Source: Gaetbulibacter_A aestuarii (lineage in GTDB: Bacteria > Bacteroidota > Bacteroidia > Flavobacteriales > Flavobacteriaceae). From it: DNA of 64,000 nt. The position numbers and the translations under genes were made by a program. Positions 8,411 through 17,280 of this stretch are shown in pieces. Under the pieces are notes generated by a model, which worked only from the letters and a program-made list of their open reading frames with translations, was not told the DNA's origin and did not search any database. How positions within the stretch are numbered: the first letter of the stretch is position 1; the number at the start of each line of letters is the position of its first letter. The stretch spans positions 1,240,001-1,304,000 of the forward strand of contig NZ_BAABAY010000001.1 of assembly GCF_039537665.1 (NCBI RefSeq), in the 5' to 3' direction.

Positions 8411-8773
8411 ATGAATATAGAAGAATATCGCGATTATTGTCTGAGTAAAAAGGAAGTAACAGAGCATTTTCCCTTTGATAATGACACCCTTGTATTCAAA
8501 GTGCTGAACAAAATGTTTGCTTTGGCTTCACTTAAAGAATGGGAGGCGGGTACCGGTTTTATCAATTTAAAGTGCGATCCTGAATATGCTATTGAATTAC
8601 GCGAACGTTATGAAAGCATCAAACCGGGTTGGCATATGAATAAGCAACAATGGAATAGTGTTTATATTCATCAGGGTGAATTATCGGCAGATTTTATACG
8701 ATCGCTTATCGATCATTCCTACGATATGGTGGTCAAAACCCTTCCTAAAAAACAACAACAAAAAGTGTTGTAA
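8411..8773 (+). CDS. MmcQ/YjbR family DNA-binding-fold protein
   Basis: The ATG at 8411 (MNIEEYRDYCLSKK) gives 120 residues, the usual family length, so the longer in-frame start at 8336 inside the previous gene is rejected. Typical family features are EHFPFDNDTLVFKVLNKMFALA, INLKCDPEYAIELRE and GWHMNKQQWNSVYI. These small CyaY-like-fold proteins are often called DNA-binding, but a defined function is lacking. Confidence 0.9.
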   Translation: MNIEEYRDYCLSKKEVTEHFPFDNDTLVFKVLNKMFALASLKEWEAGTGFINLKCDPEYAIELRERYESIKPGWHMNKQQWNSVYIHQGELSADFIRSLIDHSYDMVVKTLPKKQQQKVL

Positions 8774-8794
8774 TAACAGCTTTAAAATATAAAA

Positions 8795-9373
8795 ATGAGT
8801 TTATTAGAAGCCTTAAAAGAAAGAAGTCATAATAGTTGTGAGCTTTGCGGAGCTCAAAATAGTTTAGAACTATATCAGGTTCCACCGGTATCTACGGGAG
8901 GCGTTGATGGTAGTTTGTTGGCTTGCCAAACCTGTATTGAGCAGATTAATGATCCTGAAAAAACAGACCCGCACCATTGGCGGTGTCTAAATGACAGTAT
9001 GTGGAGTGAATTTGATGCGGTTAAAGTAGTGGCATGGCGGATGCTTTCAAGACTCAAAAAAGAAGGTTGGCCTAAGGATCTTTTGGATATGATGTATTTG
9101 GAAGACGATCTGCTCAGTTTTGCCAAAGCTACAGGAGAAGGTCAGGAGGCAAGTGAAAAAATAATTCATCGTGATGTGAATGGTGCTCAACTGGAATCAG
9201 GAGATAGTGTCGTTTTAATTAAAGATTTGAAGGTTAAAGGAACAAGTATGACCGCAAAACAAGGTACAGCCGTTAGAAATATTCGTGTAGATCCTGAAAA
9301 TTCCCAATATATAGAAGGTAAGGTTGGTTCGCAGCAAATTGTTCTGGTAACAGATTACGTTAAAAAACTTTAG
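8795..9373 (+). CDS. PhnA domain protein (zinc-ribbon N-terminus)
   Basis: The protein has 192 residues. An N-terminal zinc ribbon (CELCGAQ at about 15-21, with CQTC at about 44-47) is followed by a C-terminal PhnA/YjdM-like SH3-type domain (about 125-190: VNGAQLESGDSVVLIKDLKVKGT...). The domain is named after an E. coli phosphonate-operon neighbour, but no phosphonate genes are present and the real function is unknown. The stop codon overlaps the stop of the convergent AraC gene by 4 bp. Confidence 0.85.
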   Translation: MSLLEALKERSHNSCELCGAQNSLELYQVPPVSTGGVDGSLLACQTCIEQINDPEKTDPHHWRCLNDSMWSEFDAVKVVAWRMLSRLKKEGWPKDLLDMMYLEDDLLSFAKATGEGQEASEKIIHRDVNGAQLESGDSVVLIKDLKVKGTSMTAKQGTAVRNIRVDPENSQYIEGKVGSQQIVLVTDYVKKL

Positions 9374-10212
9374 ATCGAATTTCTATAAGCAGATGGCCTA
9401 CATTGTTTAAAAGCTTTGAATTGCCTGTTGAAATTCGATAAATTATTAAACCCAACCTCCTGAGCAATATCAGCGATGGCTTTATCTTTCTCAGCTATAA
9501 GTTGCTGACAAGCCTTGGAGATACGCAATTCATTTAAAAACTGGACATAGGTTTTATTTGTGCGTTTTTTAAAATATTTACAAAAGGCATTTTTCGTCAT
9601 ATTGGCTACATTGGAAATGGTGTCCAAATGGATATCCCGATCGTAATGGTTCATAGTGTATTCAAAAACATTACGCATACGATGCCCTTCAACATCGGAG
9701 TATTTTTTATCATAACTATAGTCTGAAAGAGCGACATATGGCGCTTTGGCTGAAAGCTTAAGTATTTGTAAAAGAATCAAAAACCGATTGAACTTTGAAG
9801 CGCGCTCCAATTCAAGGAACAGTTTTTTAACAGGATCCGGTTTTGAGCTGATCTGAAATCCTCGTTTTGCTCGCCTGAAAAATGCTTGCAGGTCTTTGAG
9901 CTCGTCCAAATCAAAAAATTTAGATCCGAAAGATGAAGCAGTGAAAAACAGAGTTAACATATGTACATTTCGGGTAATCCCCACATCCGTTTTAAATACA
10001 TGTGGCAAGTTACTCCCTATCACAATCAAGGTGTTTTTGTTAAAGTAATTTACCGTATCACCAACAACAAGAGTGCCTTCACCTTCCAAAATAAAACTCA
10101 CTTGAATCTCTTCATGCTGATGAAGTTTGTCATAAAATGCCGTGCCTTTATCCACCTGGTATAACAGATTTCCAAAGTCGGGTTTCGGTATTTTAAAAGG
10201 TAAAACTTTCAA
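9370..10212 (-). CDS. AraC family regulator, probable regulator of hydroxyproline genes
   Basis: The protein has 280 residues. An N-terminal cupin domain (about 15-95; HEEIQVSFILEGEGTLVVGD) and two C-terminal helix-turn-helix units (about 195-280; LDTISNVANMTKNAFCKYFKKRTNKTY and IADIAQEVGFNNLSNFNRQFK) are visible. It is transcribed divergently from the hydroxyproline catabolic operon 150 bp away and is its obvious candidate regulator. A consensus -7 box on the minus strand lies at 10256-10263. The ligand could be hydroxyproline or a pathway intermediate; that is inference. Confidence 0.88.
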   Translation of the reverse strand: MKVLPFKIPKPDFGNLLYQVDKGTAFYDKLHQHEEIQVSFILEGEGTLVVGDTVNYFNKNTLIVIGSNLPHVFKTDVGITRNVHMLTLFFTASSFGSKFFDLDELKDLQAFFRRAKRGFQISSKPDPVKKLFLELERASKFNRFLILLQILKLSAKAPYVALSDYSYDKKYSDVEGHRMRNVFEYTMNHYDRDIHLDTISNVANMTKNAFCKYFKKRTNKTYVQFLNELRISKACQQLIAEKDKAIADIAQEVGFNNLSNFNRQFKAFKQCRPSAYRNSI

Positions 10213-10255
10213 AAGCTATAAATTGAATTTGATATTAAAATATGCATATCATATT

Positions 10256-10263
10256 CAAAAATA
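10256..10263 (-). promoter_or_regulatory. -7 promoter box of the AraC gene
   Basis: The plus strand reads CAAAAATA, that is TATTTTTG on the minus strand, an exact TAnnTTTG match about 44 bp ahead of the AraC start. A 10-bp palindrome ATATGCATAT (10240-10249) lies at the expected transcription start. Confidence 0.5.
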
Positions 10264-10362
10264 ATATAAAATAATAAAAAATGGATAATATAATATTATT
10301 ATTGAGTAACAAAGCATTATTTCTAAAATGAATTAAAGGCTAATTTTATAATATCAAAAAAA

Positions 10363-11301
10363 ATGAAAATTATGAGTATAACCTGGAAGGGCGTTATGCC
10401 TGCAATTACAACGCCATTTAAGGCAGATGATACTTTAGATTTAGAACTTTTTAAAGTGAATATTGAAGCCCAACTCCATGCCGGTGTACATGGTATTGTT
10501 TTGGGAGGAACTTTAGGTGAGGCGAGTACTTTAACGGATGCCGAGCGTCGGATTCTTACCCGCGAAGCTGTAAAACTGGTTGCCGGTAAAGTGCCGGTTC
10601 TCATGAATATTGCGGAACAAACCACGAAAGCAGCTATGGAATTGGCTAAAGTGGCAAAAGCCGATGGTGCTCAAGGCCTGATGATGCTCCCGCCGATGCG
10701 CTATAATGCCAGTGATGAAGAAGTTGTTGCCTATTTTAAAGCTGTTGCGGATAGCACGTCCTTACCCATCATGATCTATAATAATCCCATAGATTATAAG
10801 ATCAAAGTGACACTGGACATGTTTGAAGACCTTTTGAAGAGTTGCCCTAATATTCAGGCGGTAAAAGAGTCCACGCGTGATACTACTAATATAACCAGGA
10901 TCATCAATAGGTTTGGAGATCGACTTGCCATCATGACGGGCGTAGACACGCTTGCTCTGGAAAGTTTAATATTAGGAGCCGAGGGCTGGGTAGCCGGCCT
11001 GGTTGATGCGTTTCCTGCAGAAACGGTGGCTATTTATGAACTTCAAAAAGCGGGACGTATCAAGGAAGCCTTAGCCATTTACCGTTGGTTCATGCCGTTG
11101 TTGGAGTTAGATATCCATCCAAAATTAGTACAATACATTAAACTGGCTTCAGTCCATACAGGCATAGGATCTGAATATGTTCGTGCACCGCGACTCACAT
11201 TACAAGGTGAAGAGCGTAAACGCATAGAGAAAATTATTACTGATGCTTTGGAAAAACGCCCCAAACTTCCTGATTATAAGCAACTGGAAACACTGGTTTA
11301 A
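10363..11301 (+). CDS. DapA-family lyase, probable pyrroline-4-hydroxy-2-carboxylate deaminase
   Basis: The 312-residue TIM barrel belongs to the dihydrodipicolinate synthase / N-acetylneuraminate lyase family. It has the Schiff-base lysine K168 in AVKESTRD, the catalytic tyrosine Y139 in MIYNNP, and GGTLGEAS (48-55) in the oxoacid-binding loop. In hydroxyproline degradation this family removes ammonia from 1-pyrroline-4-hydroxy-2-carboxylate to give 2-oxoglutarate semialdehyde. The next gene uses that product, and the epimerase and oxidase that make its substrate follow. A second ATG at 10372 (MSITWKGV) is an equally plausible start. Confidence 0.88.
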   Translation: MKIMSITWKGVMPAITTPFKADDTLDLELFKVNIEAQLHAGVHGIVLGGTLGEASTLTDAERRILTREAVKLVAGKVPVLMNIAEQTTKAAMELAKVAKADGAQGLMMLPPMRYNASDEEVVAYFKAVADSTSLPIMIYNNPIDYKIKVTLDMFEDLLKSCPNIQAVKESTRDTTNITRIINRFGDRLAIMTGVDTLALESLILGAEGWVAGLVDAFPAETVAIYELQKAGRIKEALAIYRWFMPLLELDIHPKLVQYIKLASVHTGIGSEYVRAPRLTLQGEERKRIEKIITDALEKRPKLPDYKQLETLV

Positions 11302-11317
11302 GATTTTTAAATGATAA

Positions 11318-12856
11318 ATGAGTAAACAAATGATAACTGGAAAAAATTATATCGGTCGGAGCTTAAAAGCCGGAGGTGATAAAACACACAAAACGATTAA
11401 TCCGAAATTAAATCTGGAAAATCCCACGGCATTTTATGAGGCAACACCTGATGAGGTTGAGGAAGCTGTAAATTTAGCCTGGGAGGCCTTTAAAACCTAT
11501 CGAAATATGCCGGGATCAAAACGGGCCGCTTTTTTAAATGCCATTGCCGATGAGATTTTAGCTTTGGGAGATGAATTAACAACTATGTTTACCACAGAAT
11601 CCGGACTCCCGGAAGGTCGTGCCATTGGAGAACGCGGTCGTACCGTAAATCAGTTGCGTAGTTTTGCCGATTTGATTGCTGAAGAAACCTGGCGTGATCT
11701 TACTTTTGACCCTGCCGAACCCAACAGAGAACCACTTCCAAAACAGGATCTCCGACGTACTTCAGTGCCTTTAGGTCCTGTGGTTGTGTTTGCAGCGAGC
11801 AATTTTCCGTTGGCCTTTTCTACAGCGGGCGGTGATACTGCCAGTGCCTTGGCTGCCGGATGCCCGGTAATTGTAAAAGCACATGCCATGCATTCCGGAA
11901 CCTCAGAATTGGTAGCTTCAGCTGTTATTAAAGCTGCAGAAAAGACCGGTATGCCCAATGGTGTATTTTCAAATCTTACAGGTCGCGGACGAACCGTTGG
12001 CCAGGCTTTAGTAAAACACCCCAAAGTTAAGGCTGTTGGTTTTACAGGAAGTATTTCCGGAGGAAGAACGCTGTTCAATCTGGCGGCACAACGGGAGGAA
12101 CCCATTCCGGTTTTCGCGGAAATGGGAAGCATCAATCCTGTAGTTATCACTTCGAATGCGCTTGAGAAAAGAGCTGAAGAAATAGCTCAGCAATACGCCG
12201 GTTCCATTACTTTGGGAGCAGGACAGTTCTGTACAAATCCCGGTTTGATTTTAACGGTCGAAAGTGATCTTACAAATTCATTTATTGAGACTTTGGCAGA
12301 AAAGACTACTGATCTGGACGCGCAGTGTATGTTGCATCCTAATATTAAAAAAGGATACGAAGAGCATGGTACTTTAGTCGCTTCACAGTCCGGAACCGAA
12401 ACCGTAAAAAAGATCGAAAAGGTTACCGGTGCTAACGATGCTGCCTCGCAAATATGCAAAGTTTCGGGAGACGAATTTTTGAAAAATCCAAAACTCCATA
12501 CTGAGGTGTTTGGGCCTTTTTCTTTAGTGGTCTCTGCACGTGACGAAGCCCAACTCATAGAGATTATCAATGGTTTGGAAGGCCAACTTACCGGAACTAT
12601 TATGGCTGAAAAAGAAGATTATCCAACGCTTGGACCTATTGTGGAAGCCCTGGAATATCGCGTTGGCCGTCTCGTGTTTAATGGCGTACCCACAGGCGTT
12701 GAGGTTTGTCCGTCCATGCAACATGGGGGTCCGTATCCGGCGTCTACAGATTCCAGATTCACAGCGGTTGGCACGAGTGCGATCAAGCGCTGGGTGCGCC
12801 CTGTGAGTTATCAGTCTTTTCCCCAGGAATTATTGCCTGAGGCACTTAAAAATTAA
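11318..12856 (+). CDS. Aldehyde dehydrogenase, probable 2-oxoglutarate semialdehyde dehydrogenase
   Basis: The 512-residue NAD(P)-dependent aldehyde dehydrogenase has all key residues: N162 in ASNFPLAF, the cofactor-loop glycines in GFTGSISGGR (about 241-250), the general base E268 in FAEMGS and the nucleophile C305 in GQFCTNPG. FAEMGSINPV and QFCTNPGL are typical of the 2,5-dioxovalerate (ketoglutarate semialdehyde) dehydrogenase branch. It would oxidise the deaminase product to 2-oxoglutarate for the TCA cycle. It lies 16 bp behind the deaminase gene. Confidence 0.9.
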   Translation: MSKQMITGKNYIGRSLKAGGDKTHKTINPKLNLENPTAFYEATPDEVEEAVNLAWEAFKTYRNMPGSKRAAFLNAIADEILALGDELTTMFTTESGLPEGRAIGERGRTVNQLRSFADLIAEETWRDLTFDPAEPNREPLPKQDLRRTSVPLGPVVVFAASNFPLAFSTAGGDTASALAAGCPVIVKAHAMHSGTSELVASAVIKAAEKTGMPNGVFSNLTGRGRTVGQALVKHPKVKAVGFTGSISGGRTLFNLAAQREEPIPVFAEMGSINPVVITSNALEKRAEEIAQQYAGSITLGAGQFCTNPGLILTVESDLTNSFIETLAEKTTDLDAQCMLHPNIKKGYEEHGTLVASQSGTETVKKIEKVTGANDAASQICKVSGDEFLKNPKLHTEVFGPFSLVVSARDEAQLIEIINGLEGQLTGTIMAEKEDYPTLGPIVEALEYRVGRLVFNGVPTGVEVCPSMQHGGPYPASTDSRFTAVGTSAIKRWVRPVSYQSFPQELLPEALKN

Positions 12857-12866
12857 TGCGTAATAG

Positions 12867-13877
12867 ATGAGTAGAAATACTTTTGTTTGTATTGATGCCC
12901 ACACCTGTGGGAACCCTGTTCGGGTGATCAAAGAAGGCGGCCCGGAGCTTATTGGAGCTTCCATGAGTGAAAAACGTCAGCATTTTTTAAAGGAATTCGA
13001 CTGGATTCGTAAAGGCTTGATGTTCGAGCCTCGCGGTCATGATATGATGAGTGGTAGTATTTTATATCCGCCTCACGATCCGGAAAATGATTTTGGAATA
13101 TTATTCATTGAAACCTCCGGCTGTTTGCCTATGTGCGGACATGGTACGATCGGAACGATTACGATCGCGATTGAAGAGGGCTTGGTAACACCTAAAATTC
13201 CGGGTAATATTAAAATGGAAACGCCTGCTGGTTTGGTTCATATCAAGTATCAACAAACCGGTAAAAAAGTAGACTGGGTAAAACTTACCAACGTGAAAAG
13301 TTATCTCGCGGCTGAAAATTTAACCGTCGATTGTCCCGAATTAGGCGAACTACATTTTGATGTCGCCTACGGCGGAAATTTTTACGCCATTATTGATCCT
13401 CAAAAGCATTTCTCCGGTGTACATGATTTTTCAGCCGGAAAGATCATCCAGTATTCTCAAGTGGTTCGGCAGCGGATCAATGAGAAATATCCTGATTATT
13501 TTATTCATCCGGAAGATCCAACGATACGAAATGTGACTCATATACTTTGGACAGGAAAGCCTATCGATCCCACGTCATCAGGCCGAAATGCCGTGTTTTA
13601 TGGTGATAAGGCTATAGATCGCAGTCCTTGTGGTACCGGTACTTCTGCGGTTATGGCGCAGCGTCATGCGAAGGGTACTTTAAAAAAAGGGGAGCCATTT
13701 ATTCATGAAAGTTTTATAGGTAGTAAATTTATCGGGTGTATTGAAGCAGAGACAGAACTCCGGGGTAAGTCGGCTATCATTCCGAGCATTCAGGGTTGGG
13801 CCAAGATCTATGGTTACAACACAATTATTATCGACACTGAGGACGATCCGTATGCTTACGGATTTCAGGTTATTTAA
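12867..13877 (+). CDS. 4-hydroxyproline 2-epimerase (proline racemase family)
   Basis: The protein has 336 residues. Both catalytic cysteines are present, C90 in PMCGHGTIG and C255 in DRSPCGTGTSA, so it is a two-base epimerase and not a dehydratase, in which the first is Thr. It would convert trans-4-hydroxy-L-proline to cis-4-hydroxy-D-proline, the substrate of the flavoprotein encoded 5 bp downstream. Closely related proline racemases cannot be excluded from motifs alone, but the operon supports hydroxyproline. Confidence 0.92.
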   Translation: MSRNTFVCIDAHTCGNPVRVIKEGGPELIGASMSEKRQHFLKEFDWIRKGLMFEPRGHDMMSGSILYPPHDPENDFGILFIETSGCLPMCGHGTIGTITIAIEEGLVTPKIPGNIKMETPAGLVHIKYQQTGKKVDWVKLTNVKSYLAAENLTVDCPELGELHFDVAYGGNFYAIIDPQKHFSGVHDFSAGKIIQYSQVVRQRINEKYPDYFIHPEDPTIRNVTHILWTGKPIDPTSSGRNAVFYGDKAIDRSPCGTGTSAVMAQRHAKGTLKKGEPFIHESFIGSKFIGCIEAETELRGKSAIIPSIQGWAKIYGYNTIIIDTEDDPYAYGFQVI

Positions 13878-13882
13878 AAAGT

Positions 13883-15130
13883 ATGGGAAAGCACATTGTT
13901 ATAATCGGTGGTGGTATTATAGGCTTAAGTACCGCTTACTTTCTTCAAAAAGAAGGCCATCAGGTGACGGTAGTTGATAAATCGAATTTTAGTTCCGGGG
14001 CATCTTATGTGAACGCCGGGTATATTTCGCCAAGTCATTTTATTCCCCTGGCTTCTCCCGGAATTATTACCAAAGGCTTGAAGTGGATGATGAATCCGGC
14101 AAGTCCGTTCTACATGAAACCGCGCCTGGATGCCGATTTCATGAAATGGGTGTGGGCCTTTAAGAAGTCGGCTACCAAAGAAAAAGTTGAAAAGGGTATT
14201 GTCCCTTTGAAAGATATCAATTTGTTAAGTCGCGAACTTTATGAGACCATGAAAGATTCCGGCGAATTCAGTTTTCATTATGAACGCAAAGGCCTGTTGA
14301 TGTATTACAAAACAGATAAGGTTGGTGAACATGAATGGCAGGTTGGCCAAAGAGGGATACAAGAAGGTTTGCAAGTAGAACTTCTTTCCGGCGAAGGCCT
14401 GAAAAAAATCGAACCCAATGTTGAGCTAGATGTAAAAGGAGCGATATTCTATCATGACGATGCCCATACTACGCCAACTAATTTTATGCCGGAATTGATT
14501 CAATATTTAAAGGCTAAAAATGTGACCATTCTGGCTAACGAAACAGTTATGGATGTTGTTCTTTCAGGTAAAAAAATCAATAAAGTAAAAACCGATAAAC
14601 GCGAACTCACTGCAGATATGGTGGTTTTGGCAGCTGGAACCTGGAGTCCCATATTATCAAAAAAATTAGGATTAAAACTTAAAGTTCAGGCGGGTAAAGG
14701 GTATCGCATAAACGTAGAACGTCCTACAGGGATTAGCATACCCTCAATTTTAACTGAAGTCAAAGTTGCAGTAACACCCATGGATGGGTTTACACGATTT
14801 GCAGGAACCATGGAAATTGGTGGCATTAATCATGAGATTAATCCGGTGCGTGTAAATGCCATAGCTGAGGCTACAGAAAATTATTATCCGGAACTAAAAA
14901 TTACGAAAGAGGAAAAAGCGCAGGCAGCTTGTGGATTGCGACCTTTATCGCCGGATGGTTTGCCTTATATTGGAAAAAGTAAGGTCTGTGATAATTTGGT
15001 GATCGCAACGGGTCATGCGATGATGGGTTGGAGTTTGGGGCCGGCTACCGGAAAATTAGTATCAGAAATTATCGGAAACAAAAAATCATCCTTAGATTTG
15101 TTACCGTTCCACCCGGACAGAACCTTTTAA
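13883..15130 (+). CDS. DadA-like FAD oxidoreductase, probable D-hydroxyproline dehydrogenase
   Basis: The 415-residue protein opens with the FAD-binding motif HIVIIGGGIIGLSTAYFLQKEG and the acidic end of the second strand (VVDKSN). A DAO-type substrate domain follows, and a C-terminal FAD motif (CGLRPLSPDGLPYIG, TGHAMMGWSLGPATG). This D-amino-acid dehydrogenase architecture fits oxidation of cis-4-hydroxy-D-proline to the pyrroline that the HypD-like enzyme deaminates. No separate small electron-transfer subunits are present, unlike the multi-subunit pseudomonad enzyme. Confidence 0.9.
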   Translation: MGKHIVIIGGGIIGLSTAYFLQKEGHQVTVVDKSNFSSGASYVNAGYISPSHFIPLASPGIITKGLKWMMNPASPFYMKPRLDADFMKWVWAFKKSATKEKVEKGIVPLKDINLLSRELYETMKDSGEFSFHYERKGLLMYYKTDKVGEHEWQVGQRGIQEGLQVELLSGEGLKKIEPNVELDVKGAIFYHDDAHTTPTNFMPELIQYLKAKNVTILANETVMDVVLSGKKINKVKTDKRELTADMVVLAAGTWSPILSKKLGLKLKVQAGKGYRINVERPTGISIPSILTEVKVAVTPMDGFTRFAGTMEIGGINHEINPVRVNAIAEATENYYPELKITKEEKAQAACGLRPLSPDGLPYIGKSKVCDNLVIATGHAMMGWSLGPATGKLVSEIIGNKKSSLDLLPFHPDRTF

Positions 15131-15142
15131 AACACACTTTTT

Positions 15143-16366
15143 ATGAAAACTTACGGAATTGGTGGTTCTATACCTGAAGCCGAACTCGCAGCCATTGAAC
15201 CTAAGGCACATTTAGCAAAACCTATCCAAAAATCAGAATTTCAGTCACGGATACAAAAAGCTGCCCGGATGTTGAAGGAAAACAAGGTGCCGGCGATGTA
15301 TTTACATGCGGGGACCAACTTGTATTATTTTACCGGAACCCGTTGGAATGCCTCTGAGCGTATGGTAGGAGCAATACTGTTTGATGATGGTTCCTTAGAA
15401 TATATAGCACCGTTTTTCGAGATAGGAACCGTTCTTGATTTTATGTTGGTTGAAGGCCCTGTTCATGGTTGGGAAGAACATGAAAGTCCGTTAAAATTAT
15501 TTTCAAAAGTTTTAAAGACACATGGCATTGAAGGTGGTACAATTTATACGGATGAAGCCACACCGTTTTTCGTAACCAATGGTATTTTAGAATCGAATAG
15601 TAAATTGAACCTGGTAGACGCCAAACCGATCACAGCAGGTTGTCGCATGGTGAAATCTGAAGCTGAACTTGCCATTATGCAGTTGGCTATGGATATTACC
15701 CTTGAAGTACAACAGGCAGCGGCCCGAATAATACATCCCGGAATTACGAGTGAAACGGTAACACAGTTCATTCATGAAGCCCATAAACGCTATGGAGCTA
15801 AAGCCGGTTCTTATTTTTGTATCGTCCTTTTTGGAGTAGATTCATCTTTTCCGCATGGTGTAAAAACACCTAAACCTTTGAAAGAAAATGATGTGGTTCT
15901 TGTGGACACCGGTTGTCAGATCCATGATTATATTTCAGATATTACCAGAACTTATGTTTATGGTGAAGCCAATGATCTTCAAAAACGCATCTGGAATATT
16001 GAAAAAGAAGCACAGCAAGTGGCTTTTAAAGCTGCGACTTTGGGTAGCGAATGTGGTAGCATTGATATTGCCGTTAGAAACTATCTTGAGTCTCAAGGAT
16101 TAGGTCCGGATTATAAATTGCCTGGTCTTCCACATCGTACGGGACACGGCATTGGTTTGGATATTCACGAATGGCCATATCTGGTGAAAAGTGATACCAC
16201 CAAATTAGAACCGGGCATGTGTGTGAGCAATGAACCCATGCTTTGTGTTCCGGATGAATTCGGTATCCGTCTTGAAGATCACATTTACATGACCGAACAA
16301 GGGCCAAATTGGTTTACTGAACCAGCGCATCGTATTGAGGATCCTTTTGGGTTAAGTCTAAAATAA
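15143..16366 (+). CDS. M24 family Xaa-Pro dipeptidase (prolidase-like)
   Basis: The 407-residue protein is a creatinase-type N-domain (about 30-165) plus a pita-bread metallopeptidase domain. The five metal ligands are all visible: D255 (VLVDTGCQ), D266 (YISDITRT), H335 (HRTGHGIG), E364 (VSNEPML) and E378 (IRLEDHIY). It would cleave Xaa-Pro or Xaa-Hyp dipeptides and so supply imino acids to the pathway encoded upstream, 12 bp away. There is no signal peptide, so it acts in the cytoplasm. It is the last gene of the operon and ends 2 bp from the convergent GNAT gene. Confidence 0.9.
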   Translation: MKTYGIGGSIPEAELAAIEPKAHLAKPIQKSEFQSRIQKAARMLKENKVPAMYLHAGTNLYYFTGTRWNASERMVGAILFDDGSLEYIAPFFEIGTVLDFMLVEGPVHGWEEHESPLKLFSKVLKTHGIEGGTIYTDEATPFFVTNGILESNSKLNLVDAKPITAGCRMVKSEAELAIMQLAMDITLEVQQAAARIIHPGITSETVTQFIHEAHKRYGAKAGSYFCIVLFGVDSSFPHGVKTPKPLKENDVVLVDTGCQIHDYISDITRTYVYGEANDLQKRIWNIEKEAQQVAFKAATLGSECGSIDIAVRNYLESQGLGPDYKLPGLPHRTGHGIGLDIHEWPYLVKSDTTKLEPGMCVSNEPMLCVPDEFGIRLEDHIYMTEQGPNWFTEPAHRIEDPFGLSLK

Positions 16367-16367
16367 C

Positions 16368-16841
16368 TCAGTCTTTCAACTCGCGACTGTCTAAACGCAT
16401 CGCCAGCATATATTTTTGAAAACCGGCTTTTTCGTAGGCTTTGATCGCTGATTCATTGGCGGGATAAACGTCCAGGCGAATTTCATAAACGTCCTGTTCT
16501 TTACACCAGGCAATAAGGGTATCTATAATTTTTTTGTTATAGCCGTTTCCACGATGTTCTTCAGGCACGAACATAAAGCCCAAATAACCTTGATATTGAT
16601 GTTTTAAATAATGGCGGTCGGGCAAGATCTTGGCGTATCCTGAAGCTACAAGTTCACCTTCTAATTCTGCAACTAACAAAACGGAATTATCACCTGTGAT
16701 CAGACTTTTTAGATTGTAATAATTGATATGACCGTCCTGGATCGTTGGATTCATCGGACGTTCAGCTTTAATTACCCCTTGTTCAAATTCTAATAAGGTG
16801 GGAATATCTTCGAGGGTCGCTTTTCGAATATTAAGCGTCAT
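16368..16841 (-). CDS. GNAT family N-acetyltransferase
   Basis: The 157-residue protein has the GNAT acetyl-CoA loop in FVPEEHRGNGYNKKIIDTLIAWC (about 92-114) and the C-terminal motif VYPANESAIKAYEKAGF (about 127-143). The substrate is unknown. It lies 3 bp downstream of the NTF2-like gene and in the same direction as the three-domain PLP gene, probably in one transcript. Confidence 0.9.
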   Translation of the reverse strand: MTLNIRKATLEDIPTLLEFEQGVIKAERPMNPTIQDGHINYYNLKSLITGDNSVLLVAELEGELVASGYAKILPDRHYLKHQYQGYLGFMFVPEEHRGNGYNKKIIDTLIAWCKEQDVYEIRLDVYPANESAIKAYEKAGFQKYMLAMRLDSRELKD

Positions 16842-16844
16842 AGT

Positions 16845-17273
16845 TTAACTGGAAGTATCAGCAATAATTTTCCATTCGCCATCGATCTTTTTAAAGACCT
16901 GCATAAAAATACCATCGGCATTACCAACTTCACGCTTTAAATGGTATTCACCTAAAACAAAATATGCATCAGCGCAGATCTTGGATATATCATTGATCCT
17001 GAAGCTCAAAGTACCGGTGTGATCCTCACTTGGATAGGCTTTTTTGTAGCGCGCTAAAGTAGCATCGTAGCCTTTGGTTACACCATTGGCGCCGTAAAAT
17101 TTAAGCGAGTCGCTTTTCCAATAACCTTCCATGAATTTTTCGATATTGTTCTTAGACCACGCTAAACGTTGTTCTTTTAATACTTTTTGAATAGCCTTTT
17201 TATCGGCTTCTTCATTTTGAGCGTAGCTTCCATAAGCTAACATCAGACAAAGGACAAAAATGATTTTTTTCAT
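16845..17273 (-). CDS. Secreted SnoaL/NTF2-like (DUF4440-type) protein
   Basis: The ATG at 17273 gives 142 residues with a clear signal peptide (MKKIIFVLCLMLAYGSYAQNEEAD); an earlier in-frame start would add a polar stretch ahead of it. The mature part has the cone-shaped NTF2 pattern (IQKVLKEQRLAWSKNNIEKFMEGYW, LSFRINDISKI, GEWKIIADTSS). Such proteins are often annotated as ketosteroid-isomerase-like, but no catalytic role is shown here. The neighbouring gene ends 8 bp upstream, so the two are likely co-transcribed. Confidence 0.8.
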   Translation of the reverse strand: MKKIIFVLCLMLAYGSYAQNEEADKKAIQKVLKEQRLAWSKNNIEKFMEGYWKSDSLKFYGANGVTKGYDATLARYKKAYPSEDHTGTLSFRINDISKICADAYFVLGEYHLKREVGNADGIFMQVFKKIDGEWKIIADTSS

Positions 17274-17280
17274 ATAAAAT

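Noticed and set aside
11650..12150. Long minus-strand open frame (166 codons) inside the aldehyde dehydrogenase gene
   Set aside because: It lies fully opposite a well-conserved gene with all catalytic motifs, has a biased composition typical of antisense frames, and has no promoter, ribosome site or recognisable domain.
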